From M3007 sp046155725 (GTDB lineage Bacteria; Bacteroidota; Bacteroidia; Chitinophagales; Saprospiraceae), in assembly GCA_046155725.1 (NCBI GenBank), contig JBJXFT010000038.1:1-5972 (forward strand): a DNA stretch of 5,972 bases, written 5' to 3'. The number at the start of each line of letters is the position of its first letter. The stretch's first letter is position 1. Positions 1 through 5,864 of this stretch are shown piece by piece. A program made the translations under genes and the position numbers. Under the pieces are notes generated by a model that saw only the letters and a program-made list of their open reading frames with translations, made no database searches and was not told the origin of the DNA.

Positions 1-273
1 AGCCCAATGGCTTCGTCGTACAAAGCACGCGCTCGCTCCACGTTGCCAAGCCGACTTTCCAAATCGCCCAAGGCCTGAAGCGCGTTGGCGCGGCCCAAAT
101 CGTCTTGCTCTTTTTTGAATAGCCCAATGGCTTGGTCGTACAAAGCACGCGCTCGCTCCACGTTGCCAAGCCGACTTTCCAAATCGCCCAAGGCCTTCAG
201 CGCGTTGGCGCGGCCCAAATCGGATTGCTCTTTTTTGAATAGCCCAATGGCTTCGTCGTACAAAGCACGCGCT
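1..273 (-). repeat. 120-bp tandem repeats encoding 40-residue TPR units
   Basis: Bases 1-120 and 121-240 differ at only five positions by eye (about 96% identity). The third unit matches from 241 to 273 and then diverges. Each unit is exactly 40 codons, so copy-number change keeps the frame. The array probably continues past base 1. Such near-identity at DNA level points to recent duplication or gene conversion, not to old TPRs under protein-level selection alone. Confidence 0.93.
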
Positions 274-938
274 TCGGGGATTTCAGCAAGCCGAAAAACG
301 GCTTTGCCGAGCGAAAGGGCGGTATCGGCGTAGTCGAGGGTATGCCGACCACCGTGGTCGCGCTCGGCGGCAAGTCCCTGTAGACGCTCGCGGAGGCGGG
401 CTGCGCGGGTTTCCCAGGCTTCGCCCATAGAGGGGAGGCGTTGGAGGCTATCAGGAGGGCTTTCTTGGCCGGGCTGCGTCACTGCGTCGAAATGGAATCT
501 GTACACGAGCCAGTCCCAGAAATCGGGCGCGAGCCGCTGGAAGGCGATTTCGCTGCGGTCATTGCCCCAGAAAATGATGGAGGCTGGAAGTTTTCGGAAG
601 AGGAGCTCTCGCTCGAAATTGACCTCGAAAATGAGGTCGTTGCCTTCTTCGGGGATGCTTCGGATGTGGAAGAGGGGGTTTTGATAGCTGTGCTGTGCGA
701 GCAGCCGCTTCAGGTGGCTGTACACGGAGCGACCGGGCATCTGATCGGCGCGAACTTCTATGTGCTCAAATTTTTTGGCGTACTCGTCGCGGAAGCGGTG
801 GTATTGCTTGTAGGAAATTTCTTGGGAGTTACCACCTATCCATGCCACAACGGATTTTTCGCGACGGTCAAAAATCCGGGTCAGGCGTTGCCAGGCGGCA
901 TCGTTGTCGGCATAGACATCCCTTTGCGGTTCGTTCAT
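1..938 (-). CDS. TPR-repeat protein with N-terminal STAND-associated NTPase-like domain (partial, C-terminus beyond window)
   Basis: The frame stays open from ATG at 938-936 to the window edge, giving 312 residues without a stop. Residues 1-150 form a domain ending in FWGNDRSE (123-130) and LAPDFWDWLVYRFHF (136-150). An N..R..L element at 107-113 followed by a hydrophobic strand and an 'APDFW.W...F.F' signature is, as I recall, typical of the segment before TPRs in bacterial STAND-like proteins. No Walker A motif is visible in it. From about residue 204 come tetratricopeptide repeats with a 40-residue period; ALYD(E/Q)AIG recurs at 225, 265 and 305, and LGDLESRLGNVERARA connects them. TPRs usually bind proteins or act as sensors. 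The start overlaps the stop of the upstream ATPase gene by 4 bp (ATGA), which suggests translational coupling and a shared function. Repeat number and any C-terminal effector lie outside the window. The TPR call is firm; the N-terminal domain assignment is moderate. Confidence 0.88.
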   Translation of the reverse strand, partial: MNEPQRDVYADNDAAWQRLTRIFDRREKSVVAWIGGNSQEISYKQYHRFRDEYAKKFEHIEVRADQMPGRSVYSHLKRLLAQHSYQNPLFHIRSIPEEGNDLIFEVNFERELLFRKLPASIIFWGNDRSEIAFQRLAPDFWDWLVYRFHFDAVTQPGQESPPDSLQRLPSMGEAWETRAARLRERLQGLAAERDHGGRHTLDYADTALSLGKAVFRLAEIPEARALYDEAIGLFKKEQSDLGRANALKALGDLESRLGNVERARALYDQAIGLFKKEQDDLGRANALQALGDLESRLGNVERARALYDEAIG

Positions 939-2224
939 TTGAAATAATTTTCGAGCAAGGGGTTGATTCGTCGCGTGATATCGTCGCCATTGTACTCCAT
1001 GACGTTGAGGGCGAAGAGGAGTTCGAGGAGTTCGGGCGACACGTCTTGGAATTGACGCTTTTCGAGCAGTTTGCGGTGCATGGCGGTGAGCGGGCGCACG
1101 CGCTCTACGGTGAGGCTTTTGGCGGTTTGAGCCAGGATTTGGGGGGTGACACGCTCGTCCGTGTCCAGGAGGCACTGGTTGGCAATGCGGAGCAACTGGC
1201 GCAGGCTGCCGCCCGAAAGTTGGACGATCTGGTCTAGCACACCCGGCTCGAATAGGGTCGCGTCCACGCGCTGAGTGATGATTTTGGAGAAGGTGGCCGC
1301 CCCTTTGTCCAAGTGTATCATGGGCAGGTAGGAGGTACGGAAAAGGTCGGAGGCGGCTTGATTTTGCACCTGATAGAAGGTCTGGATGGGGACGCAGCAG
1401 ATGAGGTGGGCGTTCATCTCTTGGATGAACTTGGGGTCTTGGATAAACACAGAGTTATAGACTTCGGGGCGGGTTTTTTCGAAGTCGTCCACGATGAAAA
1501 CGAGGTCTCTGCCTTTTCCGGCTTTCTGGATGGCCTGCCGCACCCCGATGAGGGCCAAGTTGAGCCGCTGCACGAGTTGCCCTGGGTTGCGGCGTATGCT
1601 GTGGCGGATTCTTTCGGTGCTGCTGTTTTCGTAGCCGTAGAAACTTTTGACAAAGCCTTCGACAGAAAAGATGTTCCAGAACTTGAAGCCGGCTTTGGCC
1701 TCTGCGCCGGTGTCTGCGCCGAATTGGTGCTTGACCTCTTCTGTGATTTCTTTGTCTTTCACCCATTCTCCGGCGATTTCCTCGAACTCGTCCTCGTCGT
1801 AGCGCACCCCTTCGGAGCGCAGGTCACGCAGGAGTTTGTTGATGAGGATGAAGTAGAGGTCTTCGGGCTGGAGGCGGTTTATCTCCATTTCATCCTGGAG
1901 GCTGATGAACACACAGAAGACCTGCTCTGGCTGATGGATTTCTTTGTGGAAGCGCAGCAGTTCTACGGTTTTGCCGCAGCCCCGGTGCCCGGAGAAGAGG
2001 ATTTTGATGTAGTCTTTGGGCAATTTGCCCATCTGCCCATCAAAAATGCCCAGTTCGCGCTTGATGCGCTCGAACTGGCGCGGGCTGCGCAAGGGCTGGA
2101 GCGGGACGTAAAGGTTTTCGCGTCCCGGTTCGAAAATGTCGAACTCTGGCTCGGTGGCCTCCATGCCCCGGAAAGCATCTTTTTCAGGAAATGTGTATTG
2201 ATAACCGTTGTTGGTGGTAGCCAT
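935..2224 (-). CDS. AAA-type P-loop ATPase (STAND/KAP-like), partner of the TPR protein
   Basis: This 429-residue protein is a soluble P-loop NTPase. Walker A is GHRGCGKT at residues 79-86, preceded by the strand YIKILFS. Walker B is LVFIVDD at 241-247, with acidic residues D246 and D247. A sensor-2-like SGGSLRQLLRIA lies at 337-348, followed by a helical C-terminal part. Residues 140-200 form a charged insertion rich in Glu and Lys. I see no nuclease, protease or membrane segment, so any output would come from a partner. Its TGA stop shares four bases with the ATG of the TPR gene, so the two may act as a split STAND-type machine, with the ATPase switch here and the sensor repeats there. The ATG at 2224 has no Shine-Dalgarno sequence, but a TAnnTTTG box lies about 18 bases upstream. 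The precise AAA subfamily cannot be named from reading alone; the ATPase call is firm. Confidence 0.9.
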   Translation of the reverse strand: MATTNNGYQYTFPEKDAFRGMEATEPEFDIFEPGRENLYVPLQPLRSPRQFERIKRELGIFDGQMGKLPKDYIKILFSGHRGCGKTVELLRFHKEIHQPEQVFCVFISLQDEMEINRLQPEDLYFILINKLLRDLRSEGVRYDEDEFEEIAGEWVKDKEITEEVKHQFGADTGAEAKAGFKFWNIFSVEGFVKSFYGYENSSTERIRHSIRRNPGQLVQRLNLALIGVRQAIQKAGKGRDLVFIVDDFEKTRPEVYNSVFIQDPKFIQEMNAHLICCVPIQTFYQVQNQAASDLFRTSYLPMIHLDKGAATFSKIITQRVDATLFEPGVLDQIVQLSGGSLRQLLRIANQCLLDTDERVTPQILAQTAKSLTVERVRPLTAMHRKLLEKRQFQDVSPELLELLFALNVMEYNGDDITRRINPLLENYFK

Positions 2225-2241
2225 AACTTCAATTTGATGTG

Positions 2242-2273
2242 CAAAAGTAATCAGTTCAGCGCGAACCCAGCAA
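2242..2273 (-). promoter_or_regulatory. Putative Bacteroidota-type promoter for the ATPase-TPR pair
   Basis: On the minus strand TACTTTTG (2249-2242) matches the TAnnTTTG -7 consensus. A TTG (2273-2271) lies 21 bases upstream, in place for the -33 element. Transcription would begin about 10-15 bases before the ATG at 2224. The promoter overlaps the end and stop codon of xisI, so the ATPase-TPR pair could be expressed separately from xisHI. The call rests on consensus match only. Confidence 0.5.
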
Positions 2274-2598
2274 TGTGCGGGCGCTTGAACGGCGCCTGAA
2301 AACCCAGCACGATGTCTTCTTTGGGGATACCTTTTTCCATCAGCATCTCGGCCACGATGAGGTCAGTGCCGTCGTATTGAAGCCAGACTTTGCCGTCGGG
2401 CTTTACGTCCACGTGCAGGAAGCAGCCGTAAGTGCGGTGGTCTTCGCGCCAGCCATTGAAGTAGAGGAGATAATGGCCGTGCTCGTCGTCGGTGATCAGT
2501 TGGGTTTCGATGTTTTTCTTTTCCAGGGATTTTCCTGACGAGGCGATTTCAGCCGCAAGTTGGCGGATGATTTCTTTGTATTTTACTGATTTATCCAT
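2251..2598 (-). CDS. xisI: XisI family protein (fdxN element excision controlling factor)
   Basis: The 115-residue product matches the XisI family along its whole length. It begins MDK..KY..II, as family members do, which supports the start at 2598. Hallmarks are FNGWREDHRTYGCFLHVDVK (47-66), GKVWLQYDGTD (69-79), GIPKEDIVLGF (90-100) and a C-terminal P..RPH..GFALN. In Anabaena, XisI acts with XisH to control excision of the fdxN element by the recombinase XisF, but the family is widespread outside that setting and its biochemical role is unclear. The start lies inside the end of xisH (16-bp overlap), so the pair is almost certainly co-translated. The next gene, an ATPase, starts 26 bp after the stop. 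No recombinase is present nearby, so the excision role should not be transferred. Family identity is firm; function is unknown. Confidence 0.93.
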   Translation of the reverse strand: MDKSVKYKEIIRQLAAEIASSGKSLEKKNIETQLITDDEHGHYLLYFNGWREDHRTYGCFLHVDVKPDGKVWLQYDGTDLIVAEMLMEKGIPKEDIVLGFQAPFKRPHIAGFALN

Positions 2599-3002
2599 GA
2601 GTCGATAGTCTCGTTTAGCGGGTTGAAAACGATGATGTGGAGGGTTTCCGCTTCGACCACTTCGCGGACAAAAGACTCTTCAAAGAATTCGCGGTAAGTA
2701 TCTGTCGAAACGGCCAAAAACAGTTTCCTGGCCGGTTCAAACTTGCGCAAAGCGTACCAGTAGAATTTGAACTGACCGAGTGCTTCATAAAAATCGTGAA
2801 GGTGCGAGAGGTTGAGAAAACTCTTTATCTCGACGGCTATTTTTTCGTCGCCACGTTCTGCGCCAAGCAATTGCTCCGCGCCTAAATCAATTTTCAACTC
2901 CCGCTTTCCGGCAGGTACCAGCAGGGGGTCGTCGGTAATCTTCCAGCCGTCTTTCTCCAAAGCCCGGCGTACAGCATCGTGGTAAAAATCTTTTCGAGCC
3001 AT
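2583..3002 (-). CDS. xisH: XisH family protein, PD-(D/E)XK nuclease-like
   Basis: The 139-residue product is a full-length XisH protein. It opens MARKDFYHDAVRRALEKDGW, continues with DPLLV and has the core KIDLGAE (37-43) followed by KIAVEIKSF (54-62). D39, E58 and K60 have the spacing of a PD-(D/E)XK nuclease active site, the fold to which I recall the XisH family being assigned. HDFYEALGQFKFYWYAL (69-85) and IIVFNP (123-128) are further family features. In Anabaena, XisH works with XisI in fdxN element excision; nuclease activity has not, to my knowledge, been shown. The gene begins 15 bp after paaZ with no terminator between them, but it has its own TAnnTTTG box, so both read-through and independent expression are possible. 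It overlaps xisI by 16 bp. Family identity is firm; catalysis is inferred. Confidence 0.93.
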   Translation of the reverse strand: MARKDFYHDAVRRALEKDGWKITDDPLLVPAGKRELKIDLGAEQLLGAERGDEKIAVEIKSFLNLSHLHDFYEALGQFKFYWYALRKFEPARKLFLAVSTDTYREFFEESFVREVVEAETLHIIVFNPLNETIDSWINQ

Positions 3003-3012
3003 GTTTTTCGAG

Positions 3013-3044
3013 CAAAATTAGTTCTTTTTCCGCACCATCGTCAA
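3013..3044 (-). promoter_or_regulatory. Putative Bacteroidota-type promoter for xisHI
   Basis: On the minus strand TAATTTTG (3020-3013) fits TAnnTTTG, and a TTG (3044-3042) lies exactly 21 bases upstream. This is the same spacing as the box before the ATPase gene. The -7 box begins with the TAA stop codon of paaZ and the -33 lies within the paaZ coding region. The expected leader before the ATG at 3002 is only a few bases. Consensus match only. Confidence 0.5.
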
Positions 3045-5108
3045 TATCGTAGCCACCGCTACCGTCTCGCCCGTTTCGTCGTACACGTCCACCAACCACT
3101 TGACAATGCCACGGGTAATCGTATTGACGGCCACGCCTACCGTGGGCACTTCTCCCCCTTCTTCGGAGGGGGTTGGGGGGAGGCTTTCCTGCTCGATTTT
3201 TTCCTTCACCGTCAGCCGCACCCCAATCGTCATGCCCGGATAAACGGGCTTCGTGAATCGGCATTCATCCAAACCATAGTTCAAAAGAACGGGTCCTTTT
3301 TTGGCATCCACAAAAAGCCCGGCGGCTTTGGAAAGCACAAAGTAGCCGTGCGCCACGCGGCCTGTGAACGGCGTTCCTTCGAGCGCGGTCGCGTCGGTAT
3401 GGGCGTAAAAGTTGTCGCCGCTCACGTTGGCGAAGTTGTGGATGTCGGCCTCCGAAACAGTGTGCTTGGCCGTCACGAGCGTTTCGCCGACAAACAAATC
3501 CTCGAAGTGTTTCTTGAAGGGGTGGATGTCCGTTTCCGTTTGCTGGCCTCCCGGCTGGTACTGATTTGTCACGGCAGTCAGGTCGGTCGGGTGGCCCTGA
3601 ATGGCCGTGCGCTGCATAAAGTGCAACACGCCGCGCATCCCGCCCATTTCCTCGCCGCCGCCTGCGCGACCGGGCCCGCCGTGTACGAGCGTCGCTAAGG
3701 GCGAGCCATGCCCCGTGCTTTCCTTGGCCGACGTGCGGTTGAGGATGTGGATGCGCCCGTGAAAAGCCCCGGCTTCCAGCACATACTCCCGCATGATTTT
3801 GGGGTCGTGGGTGCAGATGGTGCTGACGAGCGAGCCTTTGCCCATGTTCGCCAGTTCGATGGCTTTTTCGAGGGACGAGTAGGGCATGAGCGTCGAGATG
3901 GGGCCGAAACACTCCGTTTCGTGGCTAAGTTTTTTGGCAAACGGGCGGTCGTTCAACAGCAAAATGGGCGGCAGGAACGCGCCTTTTTCGCGCGAAGCGC
4001 CTACGGTTTCAAACTTGTCCAAATCGCCAAAAGCAAGCGTGGTTTCTCCAAGCAACAACTCTAAATGCTCGCGCACCCGCGCCATTTGTTGGCGGTTTAT
4101 CAATGCCCCCATGCGCACGCCTTCCACCGAGGGGTCGCCGACGGTAGTTTGGGCCAATGCTTTGGAAAGTGCTTTTTGAACCTCGCCCAGCAAGTTTTCC
4201 GGCACGATGATGCGCCGAATGGCGGTGCATTTTTGCCCGGCTTTGGTCACGATCTCGCGGCGGCATTCTTTGATAAAAATGTCGAACTCGGGTGTTCCCG
4301 GCACGGCATCTTCGCCCAGAATGGCGGCGTTCAGCGAATCGGCTTCCATGGTGAAGGGCACGGAATTTTGGACAATGGCCGGGAGCGTGCGCAGTTTCCG
4401 CCCCGTTTCGGCGGAGCCGGTGAACGTCACCACGTCTTGGCTGTCCACATGGTCGAGCAGGCCGCGCCCGGTGCCGACCAAGAGTTGCAGCGCCCCTTCG
4501 GGCAAAATGCCAGACGCGATGATGTCGCGGAACATGGCTTCGGTGAGGAACGAGGTTTGTTCCGAGGGTTTCACCACTGCCGGAACGCCAGCCATGAGGT
4601 TGCAGGCCACTTTTTCGAGCATTCCCCAAATGGGAAAATTGAAGGCGTTGATGTGAACGGCCACGCCGCGCTTGGGCGTGAGGATGTGGTGGCCGACGAA
4701 GGTGTTCTCTTTGGAGAGGCGGATGGTCTCGCCTTCCACGTGGTAGGTCTCGTTGGGGAATCGGCGGCGGAGGCTGGCGTTGGCGAAGAGGTTGCCGATG
4801 CCGCCTTCGATGTCCACCCACGAATCGGCGCGGGTGGCCCCGGTCATGTGGCTGATTGTGTAGTAATGCTCTTTGCGCTCCATGAGGTGGAGGGCAAGGC
4901 TCTTGAGCATCCGCCCGCGCTCCTGGAAGGTGAGGCGGCGCAGCGCAGGATTGCCGACGCGGCGGGCGTAGTCGAGGATGGCGGCGTAATCAAAGCCTTC
5001 GCTGTGGACGGTGCTGACGATTTCGCCGGTGAGGGCGTGGTATTGCGGGATGGCTTCTCCCGTGCCGGGGGTCCATTGGCCGAGGGTGTAGTGGTGGAGT
5101 GTGGACAT
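3018..5108 (-). CDS. paaZ: Bifunctional oxepin-CoA hydrolase / 3-oxo-5,6-dehydrosuberyl-CoA semialdehyde dehydrogenase PaaZ
   Basis: This cytosolic fusion enzyme opens the oxepin-CoA ring in aerobic phenylacetate degradation, then oxidises the resulting aldehyde with NADP+. Residues 1 to about 520 are the aldehyde dehydrogenase: INAFNFPIWGMLEK (153-166, N157), VVKPSEQTS (178-186), FTGSAETG (229-236), E255 in FTMEADSLN and the catalytic C294 in KAGQKCTAIRRI. The conserved stretch SAKESTGHGSPL..LVHGGPGRAGGGEE lies at 460-487. Residues from about 525 are a MaoC-like hot-dog hydratase with the catalytic pair D565 and H570 in SGDNFYAHTD, then VAHGYFVLS. The 696 residues compare with about 681 in E. 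coli; most of the excess lies between VRLT (630-633) and GIVKW (667-671), where a short repeat-like segment has been inserted. The start is supported by alignment to the E. coli N-terminus and by a TAnnTTTG box just upstream. No other paa gene is in the window. Confidence 0.97.
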   Translation of the reverse strand: MSTLHHYTLGQWTPGTGEAIPQYHALTGEIVSTVHSEGFDYAAILDYARRVGNPALRRLTFQERGRMLKSLALHLMERKEHYYTISHMTGATRADSWVDIEGGIGNLFANASLRRRFPNETYHVEGETIRLSKENTFVGHHILTPKRGVAVHINAFNFPIWGMLEKVACNLMAGVPAVVKPSEQTSFLTEAMFRDIIASGILPEGALQLLVGTGRGLLDHVDSQDVVTFTGSAETGRKLRTLPAIVQNSVPFTMEADSLNAAILGEDAVPGTPEFDIFIKECRREIVTKAGQKCTAIRRIIVPENLLGEVQKALSKALAQTTVGDPSVEGVRMGALINRQQMARVREHLELLLGETTLAFGDLDKFETVGASREKGAFLPPILLLNDRPFAKKLSHETECFGPISTLMPYSSLEKAIELANMGKGSLVSTICTHDPKIMREYVLEAGAFHGRIHILNRTSAKESTGHGSPLATLVHGGPGRAGGGEEMGGMRGVLHFMQRTAIQGHPTDLTAVTNQYQPGGQQTETDIHPFKKHFEDLFVGETLVTAKHTVSEADIHNFANVSGDNFYAHTDATALEGTPFTGRVAHGYFVLSKAAGLFVDAKKGPVLLNYGLDECRFTKPVYPGMTIGVRLTVKEKIEQESLPPTPSEEGGEVPTVGVAVNTITRGIVKWLVDVYDETGETVAVATILTMVRKKN
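3149..3189. repeat. C-rich palindromic mini-repeat inserted in frame in paaZ
   Basis: CCCCCT at 3154-3159 can pair with AGGGGG at 3167-3172 across a 7-base loop, and CTCCCCC at 3152-3158 can alternatively pair with GGGGGAG at 3176-3182. On the paaZ strand it reads as part of residues 640-654, including SLPPTPSEEGGE. I recall this word as a product of a dispersed Bacteroidota repeat. Its base composition (runs of G and C) differs sharply from the surrounding coding sequence. Confidence 0.7.
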
Positions 5109-5113
5109 GGGGG

Positions 5114-5140
5114 CAAAAATACAGTCCTGTTTAGCAGCAA
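5114..5140 (-). promoter_or_regulatory. Putative paaZ promoter
   Basis: On the minus strand TATTTTTG (5121-5114) matches TAnnTTTG and ends 5 bases before the paaZ ATG at 5108, so the leader would be nearly absent. A TTG (5140-5138) lies 16 bases upstream, shorter than the 21 seen at the other two promoters. Its two T bases are the last bases of the left REP-like palindrome. The -7 match is good; the -33 is doubtful. Confidence 0.42.
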
Positions 5141-5171
5141 CTTTCCGAAAGTTTCAAACTTTCGGAAAGTT
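5139..5171. repeat. Left flanking REP-like palindrome of the RAYT element
   Basis: A 33-bp perfect inverted repeat: 16-base arm AACTTTCCGAAAGTTT (5139-5154), centre base C (5155), then the exact reverse complement (5156-5171). Each arm is itself nearly palindromic (CTTTC, one base, GAAAG; cores at 5141-5151 and 5159-5169, 18 bases apart), so it may fold as one long or two short hairpins. It lies 9 bases beyond the RAYT stop codon and touches the paaZ promoter region. Confidence 0.93.
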
Positions 5172-5180
5172 CGTCAATGC

Positions 5181-5837
5181 TCAAAACCACTCACTGACGA
5201 TTTTCAAAAATCGGTCATCAGGTTCGATGTTATGGGCTTGTAGGAAAGCATTGCGGTCGCCAAAGAATGCTACTGTTTCTTCTCGCAACAAGCGAGTAGG
5301 TTTTTCAGAAAGCAGGCTCATGAATGATGAGTGCGGCCACTCCGCTGGGTGAGACACAAATCCATCCTTGACCGGGTTGTAGTGGATGTAATGCACCAAA
5401 CGAGCAAAATACCAATCGTCAGACACTTCCTTTCGCTTGAAATTGCTGACAAACAGGCTGCCCTTGCGGTTCTGTTGCTTATTGAAGGCTTGAGCATACG
5501 CACTGAACAGGTTGGCAAACCGCTTGCTGATTTTAAGAGACACCGTACTTTCTGAAAGCGCGAGCGAACTTTCCGAAAGAAGCGCCGAACTTTCCGAAAG
5601 TTTTGAACTTTCGGAAAGTTGAATCTCCGCCAACGATTTTACCCTTACCAAAAAATGAAAATGATTTGGCATCAGACAGTATGCGAACGTATCGGCGACG
5701 GGGTGGATATGCTGGGCATATTTTTTCAAGAAATACTGGTAGTTCCCCTCTTTGACAAACAGGTTTTCAAAACCATTTGCGTGGTTGAAAATGTGGTAGC
5801 AAAGGCCGGGCTGTAGGGCTATTTCGTTGTTCGTCAT
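5181..5837 (-). CDS. REP-associated tyrosine transposase (RAYT, Y1_Tnp / IS200-like HUH family) with internal LSESS repeats
   Basis: This 218-residue protein is a single-strand-specific transposase-like HUH enzyme. It begins with the family pattern YHIFNHANGFENLFV (14-28) and carries the metal-binding motif PNHFHFLVR at 57-65 (H59, H61). The catalytic tyrosine is probably Y150 in LVHYIHYNPVKDG. FANLFSAYAQAFNKQQNRKGSLF (107-129) and FKRKEV (133-138) are the usual RAYT helix and strand. RAYTs bind and cut REP hairpins, and the two 33-bp palindromes beside the gene are the obvious substrates. Between the HUH motif and that helix, residues 74-98 hold four LSES(S/T) units at L74, L80, L87 and L94, encoded by copies of the same palindrome. 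The start at 5837 precedes the family N-terminus by a suitable length. No TAnnTTTG box is evident upstream. The gene looks intact. Family identity is firm; activity is unknown. Confidence 0.93.
   Translation of the reverse strand: MTNNEIALQPGLCYHIFNHANGFENLFVKEGNYQYFLKKYAQHIHPVADTFAYCLMPNHFHFLVRVKSLAEIQLSESSKLSESSALLSESSLALSESTVSLKISKRFANLFSAYAQAFNKQQNRKGSLFVSNFKRKEVSDDWYFARLVHYIHYNPVKDGFVSHPAEWPHSSFMSLLSEKPTRLLREETVAFFGDRNAFLQAHNIEPDDRFLKIVSEWF
5548..5620. repeat. REP-like palindrome copies inside the RAYT coding sequence
   Basis: Four CTTTC-N-GAAAG cores occur at 5548-5558, 5569-5579, 5590-5600 and 5608-5618, with starts 21, 21 and 18 bases apart, all multiples of three. The last two form a full 33-bp unit (5588-5620) that differs from the left flanking copy only at its 17th and 18th bases (TG for CA). 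Read on the minus strand they give the LSESS peptide repeats of the transposase. Confidence 0.93.
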
Positions 5838-5864
5838 TTCGTTGGTGTGCTTTTTTAGGAATCA

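Noticed and set aside
1..273. Regular DNA repeats that might suggest a CRISPR array or other noncoding array
   Set aside because: The 120-bp period has no unique spacers, is exactly 40 codons, and is read through as TPR units.
441..1237. Two overlapping plus-strand open frames of 168 and 180 codons
   Set aside because: They mirror the TPR gene and the end of the ATPase gene, have no domain or promoter signal, and are explained as shadows.
1313..2299. A 328-codon open frame on the plus strand opposite the ATPase gene
   Set aside because: The minus strand encodes clear Walker A and B motifs. The plus-strand product is rich in Val, Phe, Asp and Glu, as expected from reverse reading of a real gene.
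2583..2598. The xisH-xisI pair as a classical toxin-antitoxin system
   Set aside because: The overlap and small sizes suggest a pair, but both proteins match XisH and XisI along their length. Nothing in the sequence shows toxicity or antitoxin action.
5139..5171. Left palindrome as an intrinsic terminator for the RAYT gene
   Set aside because: The stem is not GC-rich and no T-run follows it on the minus strand. Identical copies upstream of and within the gene fit a REP element better.
4065..5243. A 392-codon open frame on the plus strand opposite paaZ
   Set aside because: It lies antisense to a gene with full-length homology and intact catalytic motifs, has low-complexity composition, and shows no recognisable domain.
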